A stretch of 64,000 nucleotides of DNA from Ursus arctos (lineage: Eukaryota; Chordata; Mammalia; Carnivora; Ursidae): contig NW_026622808.1 in the NCBI RefSeq assembly GCF_023065955.2, forward strand, positions 38,328,475-38,392,474, in the 5' to 3' direction. The notes beneath the pieces were generated by a model. It saw only the letters and a program-made list of their open reading frames with translations. It was not told the origin of the DNA and did no database searches. This document shows, piece after piece, positions 24,396 through 37,009 of the stretch. Position numbers and translations under genes: made by a program. Every line of letters starts with the position of its first letter. The stretch's first letter is position 1.

Positions 24396-26439
24396 TACCC
24401 TGAGGTTTCTGAGTCAATATGTATTACAGATGATAATTATTAAAATCTACTCTATGACCATTTTGCACACATAAAAGTTTTATAAAAAAAAAAGGCTAGC
24501 AGATGTACCAGATAGTACCAACCTCATAAGACTAATATGAGGATGATTTGACATAACAAACGGGCTCGACATCTGGTGTTTAATAAATATGATATCCTAC
24601 TATTGTTTTGGTTAATAATACATAAGACTTCTTGTTGGCAAAATGTGTCAAACTGTATTAGTAACTTCATTCTACTGATTTTACCAATTGCAAGCATCTA
24701 AGGGAAAAGCACTTTAATTATGTTTATCATCAGTATAAAGCATTAAGTGGCCAATAAAAATAAGAACTATGTGCTTTAGAAATGTTGCTAACTTGAATTA
24801 TAAATTTCAGCTTAGGAAATAGTGCAATGCCCAGGATAAGACTTTGTGTAATAATTTCTCTCTAAAAAACTGGCATTATAGCCAAGTACTATAAAAATGA
24901 AAATAAATGCAAAGCTACATTCACTTTCCCATAGTGGTCACTCAACACAACATCTTCCCCGGCTGGGAAACTTTCCCAGACGTTGTCAAGATTCTTTGAT
25001 AAAACCCACACCTACAGTAGCTAAAGAGAGGGAATTGAGCAAAACTAGATTTTGCAGAAACAGGAAAACATACAAGTTAGGATGGCTCCATCCTCAAAAA
25101 ACTCATAGTCAAGTCAAAGAGCAATTCTGGAAACTCAATGGCAAGTACTATGCTAAGAGAGAGCAGAGAAAGTGATCAAGGCCACATCATCCAGGGATCA
25201 TGAGCACAAACAGATTTCTACCAGGACCTAAAGATACATGGAGAAAGAAAGATGAGCAATTTGTCCAAAAACAAAAGGGGAGGGAAAAAAAGGAAATGAG
25301 CTTGCCAGAACTTAGCTATACAAGTTCTAAAACTGAACAAAAGAAATATTTTTCAAATCGCCCATGTCTTAATTCTCTCTCAAATCTTACATAAATTAAG
25401 GAGCATTCTTTTCTTCCTTTATGTTCTCAAATTCACTCTACAATACATTGAGATATCTTGATAATGATCTTAGCTCTATTGTACTGCACTCAACATGTGG
25501 TACCACTTTGAAACTCACTTTCTAGAGAAAGACTAGAGAAAACTGGTTTAGTTCTTCTAGACTGGGATTTAGATAAACTCAATTTACAAAACACATACCC
25601 ACGCACTCTAACAATTCACTCCATAGTAAGTATGCTTCTCCTTTTGTAGTATTTAAGAGGCTTCAAAACCAGGACAAAGAAAGAATAAAATTAACAAGGT
25701 TTCACTACCAGTATTTCATTTTTATATAATTTTTCTTTCTAAAATATGTAAGATAAATATTTAGGATTCCTTGAACTAGACTTATGTTTTACTAATAAGA
25801 AAACACTGAGATTATGAGAGGAATAGAAGAATCCAAACAGGCAAAATAAAGTCTTCTAAACTTCTAGGCTGAGTGTGAAATAGAAATTAGATCCTCTGAT
25901 GACTGATACCCACCAATGTGGGTGAAAGAAATGATGTCAAGCGCAAATTGTATGGCCATGGTCTGTGCCTGGCAACCCAAACCATTTCCAGGGAAGTTCT
26001 CAAGGACGGACCCTGCCTAAATGGAGTGAATCATTAGCAGGTCCCTGACATCAGCCAGCTGCAGTCTTATAGCAACCGGCTAGATTGAAAAAAGATTTCC
26101 AAAACTTCAATATAAAAAAGCTCAACCTATTCAACTTCCCTGTCAGATTTCCCAATGCTTTCTTCTAGGTCTTTTACAACCAAATTACCTTTTCATAAAG
26201 ACAAAAACTTAAAAAACTAGAAAAAGTTAAAATAAGACTTTTTCCTTCTAAAAAGTATACTTCCATGATCCAGTAAAAGGTCTGAAATCATCTTCAGGGT
26301 CACCATCAAGTTTAGAATAATTTAGCAGAAAAAGCATCTGTATACATAAAGACACAATGTGCCAGGGTAGGTAGGCAGGAGACATCTTGTGGCATACTGT
26401 GTCACTGGGAATGAAATTCACAGCCTATGCAGGCCACTA
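24396..26439. other. Intron, no gene seen
   Basis: A-rich unique sequence. The lysine-rich open frames at 24897-25394 reflect base composition, not a known protein. Confidence 0.55.
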
Positions 26440-27895
26440 TTCATTTATTTTTATTTTGTTTTCAATGTTTTCTTACATAAATTTCAAACATATTCAAAAA
26501 CACAGAAAATAACACAACGAATTTTCATGCACCCACTTCTCACTTTACATGTATCCACTCATGGCTACTACTCCCGTTCCTTCTATGAACCCCAACCACA
26601 CACCCTTCCCAGCCCCCTAATTATTTAAAATTGAATACCAGACATTGTATTATTTCATCTGTAAATTCTTTAGTACGTATTTTTTTTTTTAAGATTTTAC
26701 TTATTTGACAGAGAGAAAGAGAGCACAAGCACAAGCAGGGGGAGTAGCAGACAGAGGAAGAGGGAGTAGCAGGCCCCTGGCTGAAGAAGGAGCCTGATGC
26801 CGGGCTCGATCCCAGGACCCTGAGATTATGACTCAAGCCAAAGGCAGACATTTGACAGACTGAGCCACCCAGGTGCCCCTTTAGTACATAATTTTAAAAG
26901 ATAAGAACTCTATATTAAAAATTCTATCATCACACTTAAGACAAATTTACCAGTGATTGTTTATTATCATCAGTTTAACCTACAAATTCCCCCAATAGCT
27001 CACATTTTTACCATTTTGCTTATTTGAATCAAGATCCAAACAAGGTCCATACATTATGATTGGTTGATAAGTCTCTTAAGTTTTTTAGATCTACAGTTTC
27101 CCTCTCTACCTCTTTCTCTTTTTCTTTGAAAACTTTTTTGTTGTTTTAAAACAAAAACAGAGTCATCTGTCCTACAAGAGTTTCCCATGATGGGGAACTT
27201 GCTCACTGCAGCCCTTGGAGCTGTTTGCCAAGTTCCTCTCTGTCCTATTTCCAGTAAAACTCAGGTTTGATTTTTCTGACAAGACTTTAATTGCAATAGA
27301 GTGTACTTCCATCTGGAGGCATGTACTATTTGATGTGACATTCATTAAAACTCGATCACCAGGATCCACTAATTAAATCATTAGAGGATATAAAATGGTG
27401 ATAGTCTAAGCATTCTTCGTTTATTAGCTGGAATACTTCTATATAGAGAATCTTCTCTTTGTCAACTTTTGACTACTGTAAGTACAATTTATATAAAAGA
27501 GTTACAATAAATGCTCATTTCTTTCCCTTTATTTACCAGTTTCAGAAATGATGTATTGGTTCCCTAGAACCTACAAAAGAGCTTTTTTAAAAAGAGTTAT
27601 CATTCTGAACTCATGGATTTAATCATATTTTATGTGTTATTGATGTTCAAATTCTTTGTCCAGTGGACACATTTTTCTTATTTGTTCCTAGTCTTTTTGA
27701 CATGCCCTGTCTTTGATAGCTTCCCCACTTCCTGGCATGACAAGATGTTCTAGGCATCATTCCCTGCCCCAGACATAGACTTTTCCATTTCTACAAAGGC
27801 TTTTCATGGGAAAACAGTAAATCTGACACTAGGAATGTTCATTGCTACCAGATTGGTTCTTGTTTCTAGGGCTTCACAGAGTCATGGCTAGAATA
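26440..27895 (-). mobile_element. Old L1-type fragment, antisense, split by a CanSINE
   Basis: The plus strand reads gaatcaagatccaaacaagg, attggttgataagtctctta, gtttcccatgatggggaact and catgacaagatgttctaggc. This is a familiar old mammalian interspersed sequence that I take as LINE-1 related. A CanSINE at 26681-26878 interrupts it. Subfamily not assigned. Confidence 0.65.
26681..26878 (-). mobile_element. CanSINE, minus strand
   Basis: Reverse-complement CanSINE: T-run and aagattttacttatt tail on the left, ctgagccacccaggtgcccc head on the right. Flanks ctttagtacgtat (26668-26680) and ctttagtacataa (26879-26891) are target-site duplications with two differences. It lies inside an old L1-type fragment. 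Confidence 0.94.
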
Positions 27896-28129
27896 TAAAT
27901 ATAAAACATTTATCTATATAATTCTATATGTTACTAAAGAGGAAACACAACCTAAGACTACAGTCACAACTTTTCTTAACTTCATCAATCTTGCATTGTA
28001 TTTCTTTTCTCCTAAGCTCTTAGTGACACAAACAGAAACACTCATTTGTTTTATCCCAGTTTTCACACACACCTGCCTTAGAATAATAATATCCACATTA
28101 CAATCAATAATATAATTATTGAAAAAGGT

Positions 28130-29400
28130 TTAAGTTCTTTGCATATTTTTTTTGTCCTGAACTGTATGCCACTAGGGATGTACACTCAAAGTACTCTGTT
28201 TTAAAGCCACTGGAACAGATCCTCTCTGTGCAGTTATACTGCTATTCAGACACATAGATAGGTTTGTTTCATTTTCCTTTTAACTTTTTAGGGATTGCCT
28301 TTTTAGATTTAATTTTTCTTTGTAATTATGTATTTACATGGCTCCAAAGTCAAATCTATAAAACAAAATATATTCAAAGAAGTCTGGGTTCTCTCCCTGT
28401 CTACTCATTCTACTGTGAAACAAGTAATATTATGGTTTATCCATCAATTTTTTTTTAAATATAAGCAAATACATACATTCATATGTGTATTTGTGTTCCT
28501 TTAATCTCTTAGGTAAACTGTAGCATGCCCTATACATTTCTTACCACCTTTTTTTTTTTTTTCATTTAAAAATATATGATAGAGGTCACTCCATATCAGT
28601 ATAGAGAGATATTCTTCATCTTTTACACAGCTACAGGTAATCCACTTTGTGAATCACAATGATTTATTCAATCAATCCCCTCCTGGTAGTCATCTTGGTG
28701 GTTCCCAGTCTTTTGCTATTACAAATAGTGTTGCAATGAACAGTCTCCGATATTTTATATGTCCGCCAATGTATCTTTGGGGTCTAGAGATTCTGGGAAG
28801 AACTGGGATTGCAGTCAAAGGCAAACATGTAATTTGCTAGATGTTGCCAAATTCCCTCTGAAAGGGGATATACCATTTTGCATTTTTACCAGCACTGTTA
28901 TTAGAGGACTAGTTACTCCCACAGTATTACCAATAAATAAGAGAACATTTCAAGTCTTTGGATTTTTTGCCATTCTAATAAGTGAAAATTGTTTTTCAAT
29001 GTAGATTTAATATGCACTTCTCTCATCCTGTTGAGCTCATCAGGTTGAGCATCATAAATTAAGCACCATTTACATTTATTTTTCTGTGTACCACGTATGT
29101 ATCAGGCCCATTATTCTATAGGATTACTGGTTCTTCAGTTCTTTGTTTTTAAAAACCTTATTTATTAGGGATACAAGCCCTTTACAAGTTGTTATCTGTC
29201 TTTTACCCTGCCAGATATTTTTTTGCCCTGCAAAAATTCTTTACCTCATGTCATCAAATTTATCATTATACGTTATTGCTACCAGATATTGACTCACAGT
29301 TAGGAAACTTTTCCCCATACCTAAGTTATAGAAGAGTTAATCAGTGTCTTCTACTACTACTATCAAAACATCACCTGAGACTGGATACTTTCATTGCTAG
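28130..29400 (-). mobile_element. Old L1 fragment, antisense
   Basis: ggttcccagtcttttgctat, tacaaatagtgttgcaatga, accattttgcatttttacca and atacaagccctttacaagtt are the complement of a well-known region of old L1 elements. It is highly diverged with no open frame. Confidence 0.7.
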
Positions 29401-29984
29401 TGTGATGTAATATCTCATCTAATTCTCTCACTACACCTCCAATGATATAGGAGAGCAACAACGATCCAATAAACATTTTTGGAGTTCCTATATTATGGTA
29501 GGCATGGCTCTCAGAGCTTATATACCCCACTAAAAAAAAAGCAAAAGGTCCTTTCCTAAAGGAAGCTTATACTGCAATGAAATTTTCTTTCTATGTAAAT
29601 ATTAGGTTAATAAAGGGACAAAATAAACACTTAAGTGCAGCACAGTAACTAAAACCCCAGCCAGGCCACAATGTTCCTGAGGAATAAGATTATATTTTTG
29701 TGTCCCACACAACCAATATCAAGAAACTTTATCCGACAATGTGACCATTGAAAATTTAAGGATTTGTAAATGAAAAAAGCTCTAAGCATTAAAACAATTT
29801 CTCCTTTTGGTTAGGTACTTTCATAGACTTACTCAGAGGCCCTATTGTATGCCCAAGGTTTTTACAGGTTCTGTCAAGCAACCAACAATTCACTAAATTG
29901 AATCTTTTATGAATCAACCCTAGTGAATGCTCGAGAACAAAAAGAACTACAAATAATCTTAAATTTTTTTCAATAATCACATTA

Positions 29985-30090
29985 TGGGTGGTAATGTTGG
30001 CAACACTTATCTCTTACTTACTTCTGTATTCCTGGCACCTGGCACCATGCTTAACACACAGTAGATACTTTATAAATAACCTACTAGAGA
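29985..30090 (+). mobile_element. Possible L2 3' tail
   Basis: tgtattcctggcacctggca and cacagtagatactttataaa fit the last part of L2. Confidence 0.5.
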
Positions 30091-33000
30091 CCCTATAAAG
30101 AAGGTTACCAAAATGATACTGGACACCTAAATTTCATCTTAGTGTTCTGTCTCTTCCTCTTTTACTCACACAGACACACACACACATACATGCATGCACA
30201 GCAAGGTGCAAATGATTAAACTTTTCCAAATTAAATCTTTAAAATTCATGTACATTTTTCCACAAATGCACACTTTGATTTTGGATGGGAGTGAGGTTGA
30301 AGAGTTGACAAATCCTAAGCTCTAGATCTCTGGCAGTCCCAAGCTGTTCTCCAAGTCACGCTTTTCCCTTCTTCCTGTACTGCCCTCAGAAGAGCTGTCA
30401 AAGGTGGTCATCACTATGGAGAGAGCTGACACCCAGCTTTGCTGGCACTAGGCTCAGGAGTCACACTCAGTAAATGAGGAGTTAGATTTTCTCTTTTCCT
30501 TCACATTTGGCAAGATCTTAATGACAGAACTTAGGATCTGTCCAGTTTCAAATTAACAACTGCCAAGTAGTATTTTATTATCGTTCTGTTATAAGGATTT
30601 AAGAAATCACCACATTTGAAAATAAGAAAACAAAATACAAAATAATTGCAAGAAAATAAATTTCATACATTTCAAGACGGAAATGCTTGCAATAAAAACA
30701 AACTTCTAGGGTTAAAGTGGTCCTCAACTACACAACTTTTTACCTCAAGTTGTATTCTCTCTCTCTCTCTCTTTTTTCTTTAATAAAAAAAGAAAGGAAA
30801 AGTATATGTCTGTATGGAATAAATATCTGTATTTAATTTAAAAAAGAATAAAGTTCATATGAAAATGGGTAAAAGATTCTTGCAGAAGCCCTGAAATTTA
30901 ACTTCACTCTTTGCATTTTGGTTTGATATGTAAATATACACATAAAGAAACCCAACCACAGCAAATGTTAGCCTTTTCCAGAGGAATAGAGGCAAGTGTT
31001 ACAAATGTGGGTCCAGTGTCAGGAGAACATAATCATAATGTAAACTGGTTATTTCTAAATAGTGCCCTCAAAAGGAAAAAAATGAATGGAAGTACTTAGT
31101 AAATTCTGTTTTCCATAAAATTCATACCAAAAAAAAAAGAGAGAGAGAAAGAATGTGACCATGGAGGTCAGTGAGAGTTTTGTTGAATTTCCCTCCTCCT
31201 AAATTCTGTCATCTCCTTTTTAAAGTGGCAAGCCAGCTTCCCACAGACATGACAGAAATACGTTCTTTTTTTCCTACAAACCATTCACCAGTAAGTAACA
31301 CTTACTAGAGGACATGCACTTTCCCATAGACGATTGGCTAATTGGATATTGTCACTTCTAGTTGAAGCTTAATATAGTATAGACAATGCCTTTTTCAAAC
31401 AAAAATATAACCAAACAAAAGTATTAATGATCTATTTCTTTTGTTTCAAAGAATATAAAGGGCTCTGACCCCATATTTCTACATTCCAAAATAATAGATG
31501 CAGATTATGAAGGGATCTATGTAGAAATTAAAATGACTCGGTTATCTTAATTACATGTTTAGCCACATAGGTCAAATAACATCCCAATGAACTCAAAAAG
31601 AAGAGCCAAATTCTTTTGTTTCGCTAGAAAAATAAGTTGCTCAAAATAAGTTGACAATGGGCTAAGGACTGGAAAGTTTTTGATTAAAAGGGAATTTTTG
31701 TTGGAACACTTATAATGAGATTTGAGCTGCAGTAACAATATAAAATTGAAAGCAGAATTACATACAAAATGAGTACTGCAAAATATCATTATTTTAGTAC
31801 AATGGAAAATAAGGTGTTTGTGGTTTTACTCTATAAATTCTGTGTTGTCTGCTCATATGTATCCCTTCTTGGCCGTCCTCTGAATAGCCATTCTGATTTC
31901 AGAGCCTTCTGCATCAACATTCATTTGTGGTAGGGGGAACCCACACAATCAACATCTCCTAGGCTTTACTTTTTCCCTCCATTTTATTGGCTTTTCAGGA
32001 CTGATTCATGCCCATGCATCACATTGGTGTTCAGTTACAAGGCAGACAGTGAATTTTCCTAATCCATTTAGCGTGCTGACAGAGCCATGTTCACAATTTA
32101 TAGAATTTCCTTTTAGACATCTACCTATTTCACAGTTCATTAAGATTCAAACTGAACACCTGTGTTTATGAAGTCAAAAGCAATTTTATACTAACAAGGT
32201 GTTAAATAAGGCATTCTCTGAAAGCCTGAACAACAGTAACAACAACAGAAGTACTAGACTCCCGACCTATGGAATGAAATAATGTCTGTAGCTACCTGCA
32301 TCATCCTTTAATAGGCCAGAAATTGCTATGCAACTGCAGCCAACAACTATAACACATTTTACTTCCTTCGCCACAAGTCTTTTATGTTTTACCTTAAGAA
32401 AGCAAGAGTATGAGGCTGCCTTGCACATTTCACCCAGATATCTAAAATCTGCAAAACAGCTAAAAATCTTAGGAAGTAAAATGTGGCCCTTTTAAACAAT
32501 GTCTTCACTAGCTAGATATAAGGACATTTTCAGCATTCTGGGGCTCGAAAAGCCTGACCCTGGCTCATTTTTATATAACCCCAAAGTTTTCACATCATTA
32601 ATAAAGAGAGAATCAAAACAAAGCCCACAGACATTAGGGGAGGGAAAAGTGTGTAGTTTGGCACTGCCATCATAAATACCCTCAAAATGAAAAGGGAAAA
32701 AAATAAAATGCATGTAACAGAGGTGGTGACCCCTATAACGACTGTGGTTCCCAACAGCTTTTTTTCTGCCGGTAATAAACCATTTTGCAGACCTCCCAAT
32801 TGTGGCCACCATGATAGTTACAGCTTTGCAGGTTTATGTCTTTTCCTTGCAGTTAAGAGTGTTATCAATAAAAATTTCAAATGATGCCTTTCCCAGTCAA
32901 ATAAAAACATTTTAAAATGTGAAGCCAACAACAGGATTAGAATGGAAAAATACAAGTGACATCAGGATTTTCTTTTGTATGTTTTTTTTCACCAAATCCC

Positions 33001-33293
33001 TTAATTTGTTAATTTTAAAGACATTCCTTGCAAGTCTTGAAAGTGAAACAATGCACCCTGATGCAACGTTGGGGTAATCTGATAGTCCTAAAAATTAGTT
33101 TTGTCATATGCTACTGACTTTTTAGAAGAAACACCTCACTTTTAAATGCCATGATGATAATGTTCACTAAACAAAAGTCTATCTCAAAAAGGTCATTTCG
33201 AATATCCTTTGAAGCCGTTAGTGATTAAAAAGGACTTCACTGCTTGCCAGTCAACCACAACAGGAGGCAGAAGGAAAACTGAAATTACTGGTT
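30091..33293. other. Repeat-poor intron stretch
   Basis: More than 3 kb in which I recognise no transposable element, only short CT and GA runs near 30758 and 31136. It is bounded by L2 on the left and a young L1 tail on the right. No coding sequence seen. Confidence 0.55.
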
Positions 33294-33311
33294 AAAAGTA
33301 AAGGAGCACTG

Positions 33312-33442
33312 GGTGATGGGCATTAAGGAGGGACTTGATGGAATGAGCACTGGGTGGTATATGCAACTGAGGAATCACAGAATTCTACCTCTGAAACTAA
33401 TAATATCCTATATGTTAATTACATTGAATTTAAATTTTTAAA
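33312..33442 (+). mobile_element. Very short carnivore L1 3' end with perfect duplication
   Basis: 131 bp beginning gggtgatgggcattaag, including gagcactgggtggtatatgc and cctatatgttaattacattg, ending in an A-rich tail. Perfect 18-bp repeats aaaagtaaaggagcactg lie at 33294-33311 and 33443-33460. Confidence 0.93.
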
Positions 33443-34539
33443 AAAAGTAAAGGAGCACTGCCTGTAAATCCCACCTTATATATTGTGGCAAATAGTACTT
33501 CTACCCTCTTAAAAAAAAAAAAAAACTCCTTTGCTCAAAACGTGTGAGTTCAGAAGAGTGGTTCCTTAAGTATTTGGAATAGTTTGCAAAGCCCTGTATG
33601 AATGCATCTAGTCCCAAGGTCCCTGGATGCCACAAAGCATTCCCAACTCCTTGTCACAGTGACCTATATAACCAAGAGTCTGGGCCTTGTCAAAAAATGA
33701 GGCTGAGGGCCCACCTCAATGCAGAAAACCAAGAAACAAGGAATCATAAATTGTGTTCTTTTCTCCATGTAACAACAACATTTTCATTGTCAAAAGCTTG
33801 GTTTTTCTGATCCACTTGAAAACTGACAGCCCAAGTCTGCCTTCTGGTTATGTTATCACACTGAAACATCTGTGACTCACTGGCCAAAAATGCTGCCACG
33901 GGCCCAGAAAACACCTCCTCCTACTCCATCAGCAGCACCTTGCCGAGGAAACAATCTCCCTGAAGAAATGATCAGCACCCCTTCTGTTAAAATGCATTTA
34001 ATTTTTTACCTTACAAATGTACAACATGTGTATATCATAGACAATTTAAAGATCCCCTGAGTTTCCAACACAAAGAGAAAACACAGTAAGGTACTGTTGT
34101 CCATTGTTTTACTTTTTTTAACAAAGTATGCATGCATGCATAAGTATAGGTATGTACATATAATCATAAACATATTTAAAGAAATAAAAAGTAAATATTA
34201 TATAATAAATTCTTCTTAATATACTAGGATTCTAGACTTCATGAAAAATGGTTCCCTCCCCAGAGTTTGGGCAATATCCTTCATTATTATGGCCACAAAT
34301 GTAATGGTTATTATGGCCATAGTGATACTAGGAGGATTTAAGTTGCAGAATTATTCATTCTTAACTCTTCATAGCCAATACAGGGTTTTACCTAATAAGC
34401 ACTGAACAGCAGTGAACTCACCTGTTAAGAAAGGATTACAAAACTTGACATAAACTTTGTCGTGAAGATTAAATGGAACAATGTATATCAGCTCCTTGAC
34501 ACAAAAAAAGCGCTCAGTCCATGGGGGCCCTTATGGAAA

Positions 34540-34885
34540 GCACTAGATTTCTGGTTAAGAGCTCAGGTTTTGCAATCCAAGGCCCTGTCACTCACCACTG
34601 TATGACCTTAAACAAGTTCTGAGGCTCTATCCCCTCATCTTGAAAATGGGGTTAATAATATCAGCCTCACAAGTTGTAAGTCAAGTTTAAGACAAAGTAT
34701 CACTTGGGAAACATTTAGCTATATCTCCTGAAACTCAGTATAGCAGCCACAAGACACTCAGTAGCCATTTGGGCAATAGAATTAAATTAAGAAGTCCAAG
34801 ACCAATAGCTCATGAGATTATGGGTCCCACCTTGTTCAGAACCCTGCACATGATAGATGCTCAATAAAATATTATCAAATGACAC
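34540..34885 (+). mobile_element. MIR fragment
   Basis: cactgtatgaccttaaacaa, gttctgaggctctatcccct and cttgaaaatggggttaataa match MIR. A tail-like tgatagatgctcaataaaat follows near 34850. Confidence 0.7.
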
Positions 34886-35646
34886 CTCATTCATTTGGAC
34901 AAGTCGAGGGAAGTGTCTGTCTGAAGTATAGCACAGCATCAAAGCATTTCTAAGTAGATGCAATAACTCCTGAAATAATCCAGTAGAGTGTCTGTAACCC
35001 CATAAATACCATTCCCTTTCTCAAGGAAAGCCGAGTTGCTTGAGCATGGATTCAAAGAGGACCAGTTTAATCAAAACATAAAATCTTAACATTATCAGAG
35101 TAATCACCTTAGCAACATTAGCCTTCGATTTTATGAGATATAAATGGACATTTCATACAGCTTACATGCTTTATCTTCAAAGGAGATAAACATGTATTTC
35201 TTTTTATCTTCTTTCCTTCCTTTACTTATCTGCTTTTAAACAACAGGAGGAAGATGAAGTCCAATTAAGATTTGGTGTGGAATTATTATTAACCAGTGAT
35301 AATGAAATCACTGAGCATTCATGGTACTATAAATATGTTAGTTCTCTATCGTATATCCATATACCCAATGAAGTGTTGGCTGGATAAAGGTAGGCATCAT
35401 ATCCAGCAATAGTAGTCATTCAAAAATTATGTGTTGAATGAAAAACTGCATGAAATCCACAGGGAAGGGATCTTTAATGTAAAATTCTTGGAAATGCTTC
35501 AGCGCATCTGTAAACTGCCTAAAATTATATACATGATTGCAAGTGAACATAAATGTATGTGTGCCAAGATAAATCTTTCTAATGAGTGAACCTATAGATT
35601 GCATGAAATTCTCTTCTATACTGATTACATTTTAAAAACAAAAACA

Positions 35647-35835
35647 AGGGATGCTTGGGTGGCTGAGTCAGTCAAGGGTCCAACTCCTGATTTTGGGTCA
35701 GGTCATGATCTCAGGGTCATGAGATCAAGCCCCGCATAAGCTCCACACTCAGTGGGGATTCTGCTTGAGATTCTTTCCCTCTGCTCCTTCCTTCCTCCCT
35801 GCTCTCTCACTCTATCTCAAATAAATAAATCTTTA
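35647..35835 (+). mobile_element. CanSINE, diverged
   Basis: Head agggatgcttgggtggctgag, B-box-like gagatcaagccccg and AAATAAATAAATC tail. Flanking aaaaacaaaaa sequences at 35634 and 35836 are a plausible but low-complexity duplication. Confidence 0.9.
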
Positions 35836-36359
35836 AAAAACAAAAATATTATGGACCTTTGCTATGGAGCTGTGACCAACCTAACCTACATATGCTGCCC
35901 CTTGCCTTTATGAATACAAACCCCTACATATTTGTTAATAGGTTCTCAAGCATTTATTTTTAAACAAGTAGAACTCTTCCCTGATCTATTTGGAACAGAA
36001 ATGAGTATAAAAGCAAGCATTATACGCCATTGTCATATAACACATCAAACAGAAAACATGCAAAAGAGTTGTCATGCCTGGCAGTTCGGAAATCATGCTG
36101 GGCTGGGGAAAAGTGGACCTGCCAGAAAACCGAAGGAAGTCTCTTAATTTGGGGACAGAACAAAATAGATGGCACTTTCATATTTTCTTCATTTCTCTGT
36201 ATCATTCTAAGACATAAAAAAGCAACCCAATTAAAATATATAAGTCTTGGCTTAGTAAATGCAGACACACAAATTCAAAGGAGACCCACAGAGGCAGAAA
36301 GCACAGAATGCATGGTAAGAAAAGTGAGGTAGAGGATTCCCCAAACATCCCTGATATAC

Positions 36360-36520
36360 AACAGTAATAATAATAACAACAGCAATGATGATAACACAAT
36401 TTACAACTAGAACCCCTTCCTAGAGTCAAAGCACTTTTCACAGAGATGCATCAGGTTGGCACAGTGACTGACATCTCATAGATCAAGACATTGAGGCTCA
36501 GACAGGTTTAAGTCTTATTC
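36360..36520 (-). mobile_element. MIR fragment, antisense
   Basis: Starts in an ATA/ACA-rich stretch; cacagtgactgacatctcat and acattgaggctcagacaggt resemble the antisense MIR core. Confidence 0.6.
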
Positions 36521-36783
36521 ATGTCGCCGTTATGAAAGGGGAGGCAAAGGCATGTCCATACATCTCCCACTTCTAAACGCTATGTTCTTCATACATTTTA
36601 CTTCAGATCATAGAATAATAGCTAGGCCTTTCTTCTTCCTAATTTCTGAAGATGTTGGTAATTATTCATTGAAATCCAGAAAAATCAAGGTGCTAAAAAA
36701 GCCAATTCATGATTATCTCCACTGCCACGGGATTAATGTGTTGGCAGATGGGGGTAAGTTGGTATGTAGAAAACATCAAGGGA

Positions 36784-36993
36784 GGGGCGCCTGGGTAGCG
36801 CAGTCGTTAAAGCGTCTGCCTTCGGCTCAGGGCGTGATCCTGGCGTACCGGGATCGAGTCCCACATCAGGCTCCTCTGCTATGAGCCTGCTTCTTCCTCT
36901 CCCACTCCTCCTGCTGTGTTCCCTCTCTCGCTGGCTGTCTCTCTCTGTCAAATAAATAAATAAAATCTTTAAAAAAAAAAAAAAAAGAAAAAA
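36784..36993 (+). mobile_element. CanSINE with perfect duplication
   Basis: Full-length young copy with head ggggcgcctgggtagcgcag, B-box gggatcgagtccc, the cgctggctgtctctctctgtc CT type and an A-rich tail. Perfect 16-bp repeats agaaaacatcaaggga lie at 36768-36783 and 36994-37009. Confidence 0.96.
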
Positions 36994-37009
36994 AGAAAAC
37001 ATCAAGGGA

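Noticed and set aside
34120..34160. gcatgcatgcat and similar short palindromes as regulatory sites
   Set aside because: Short alternating sequences are common in this AT-rich intron and nothing else supports function.
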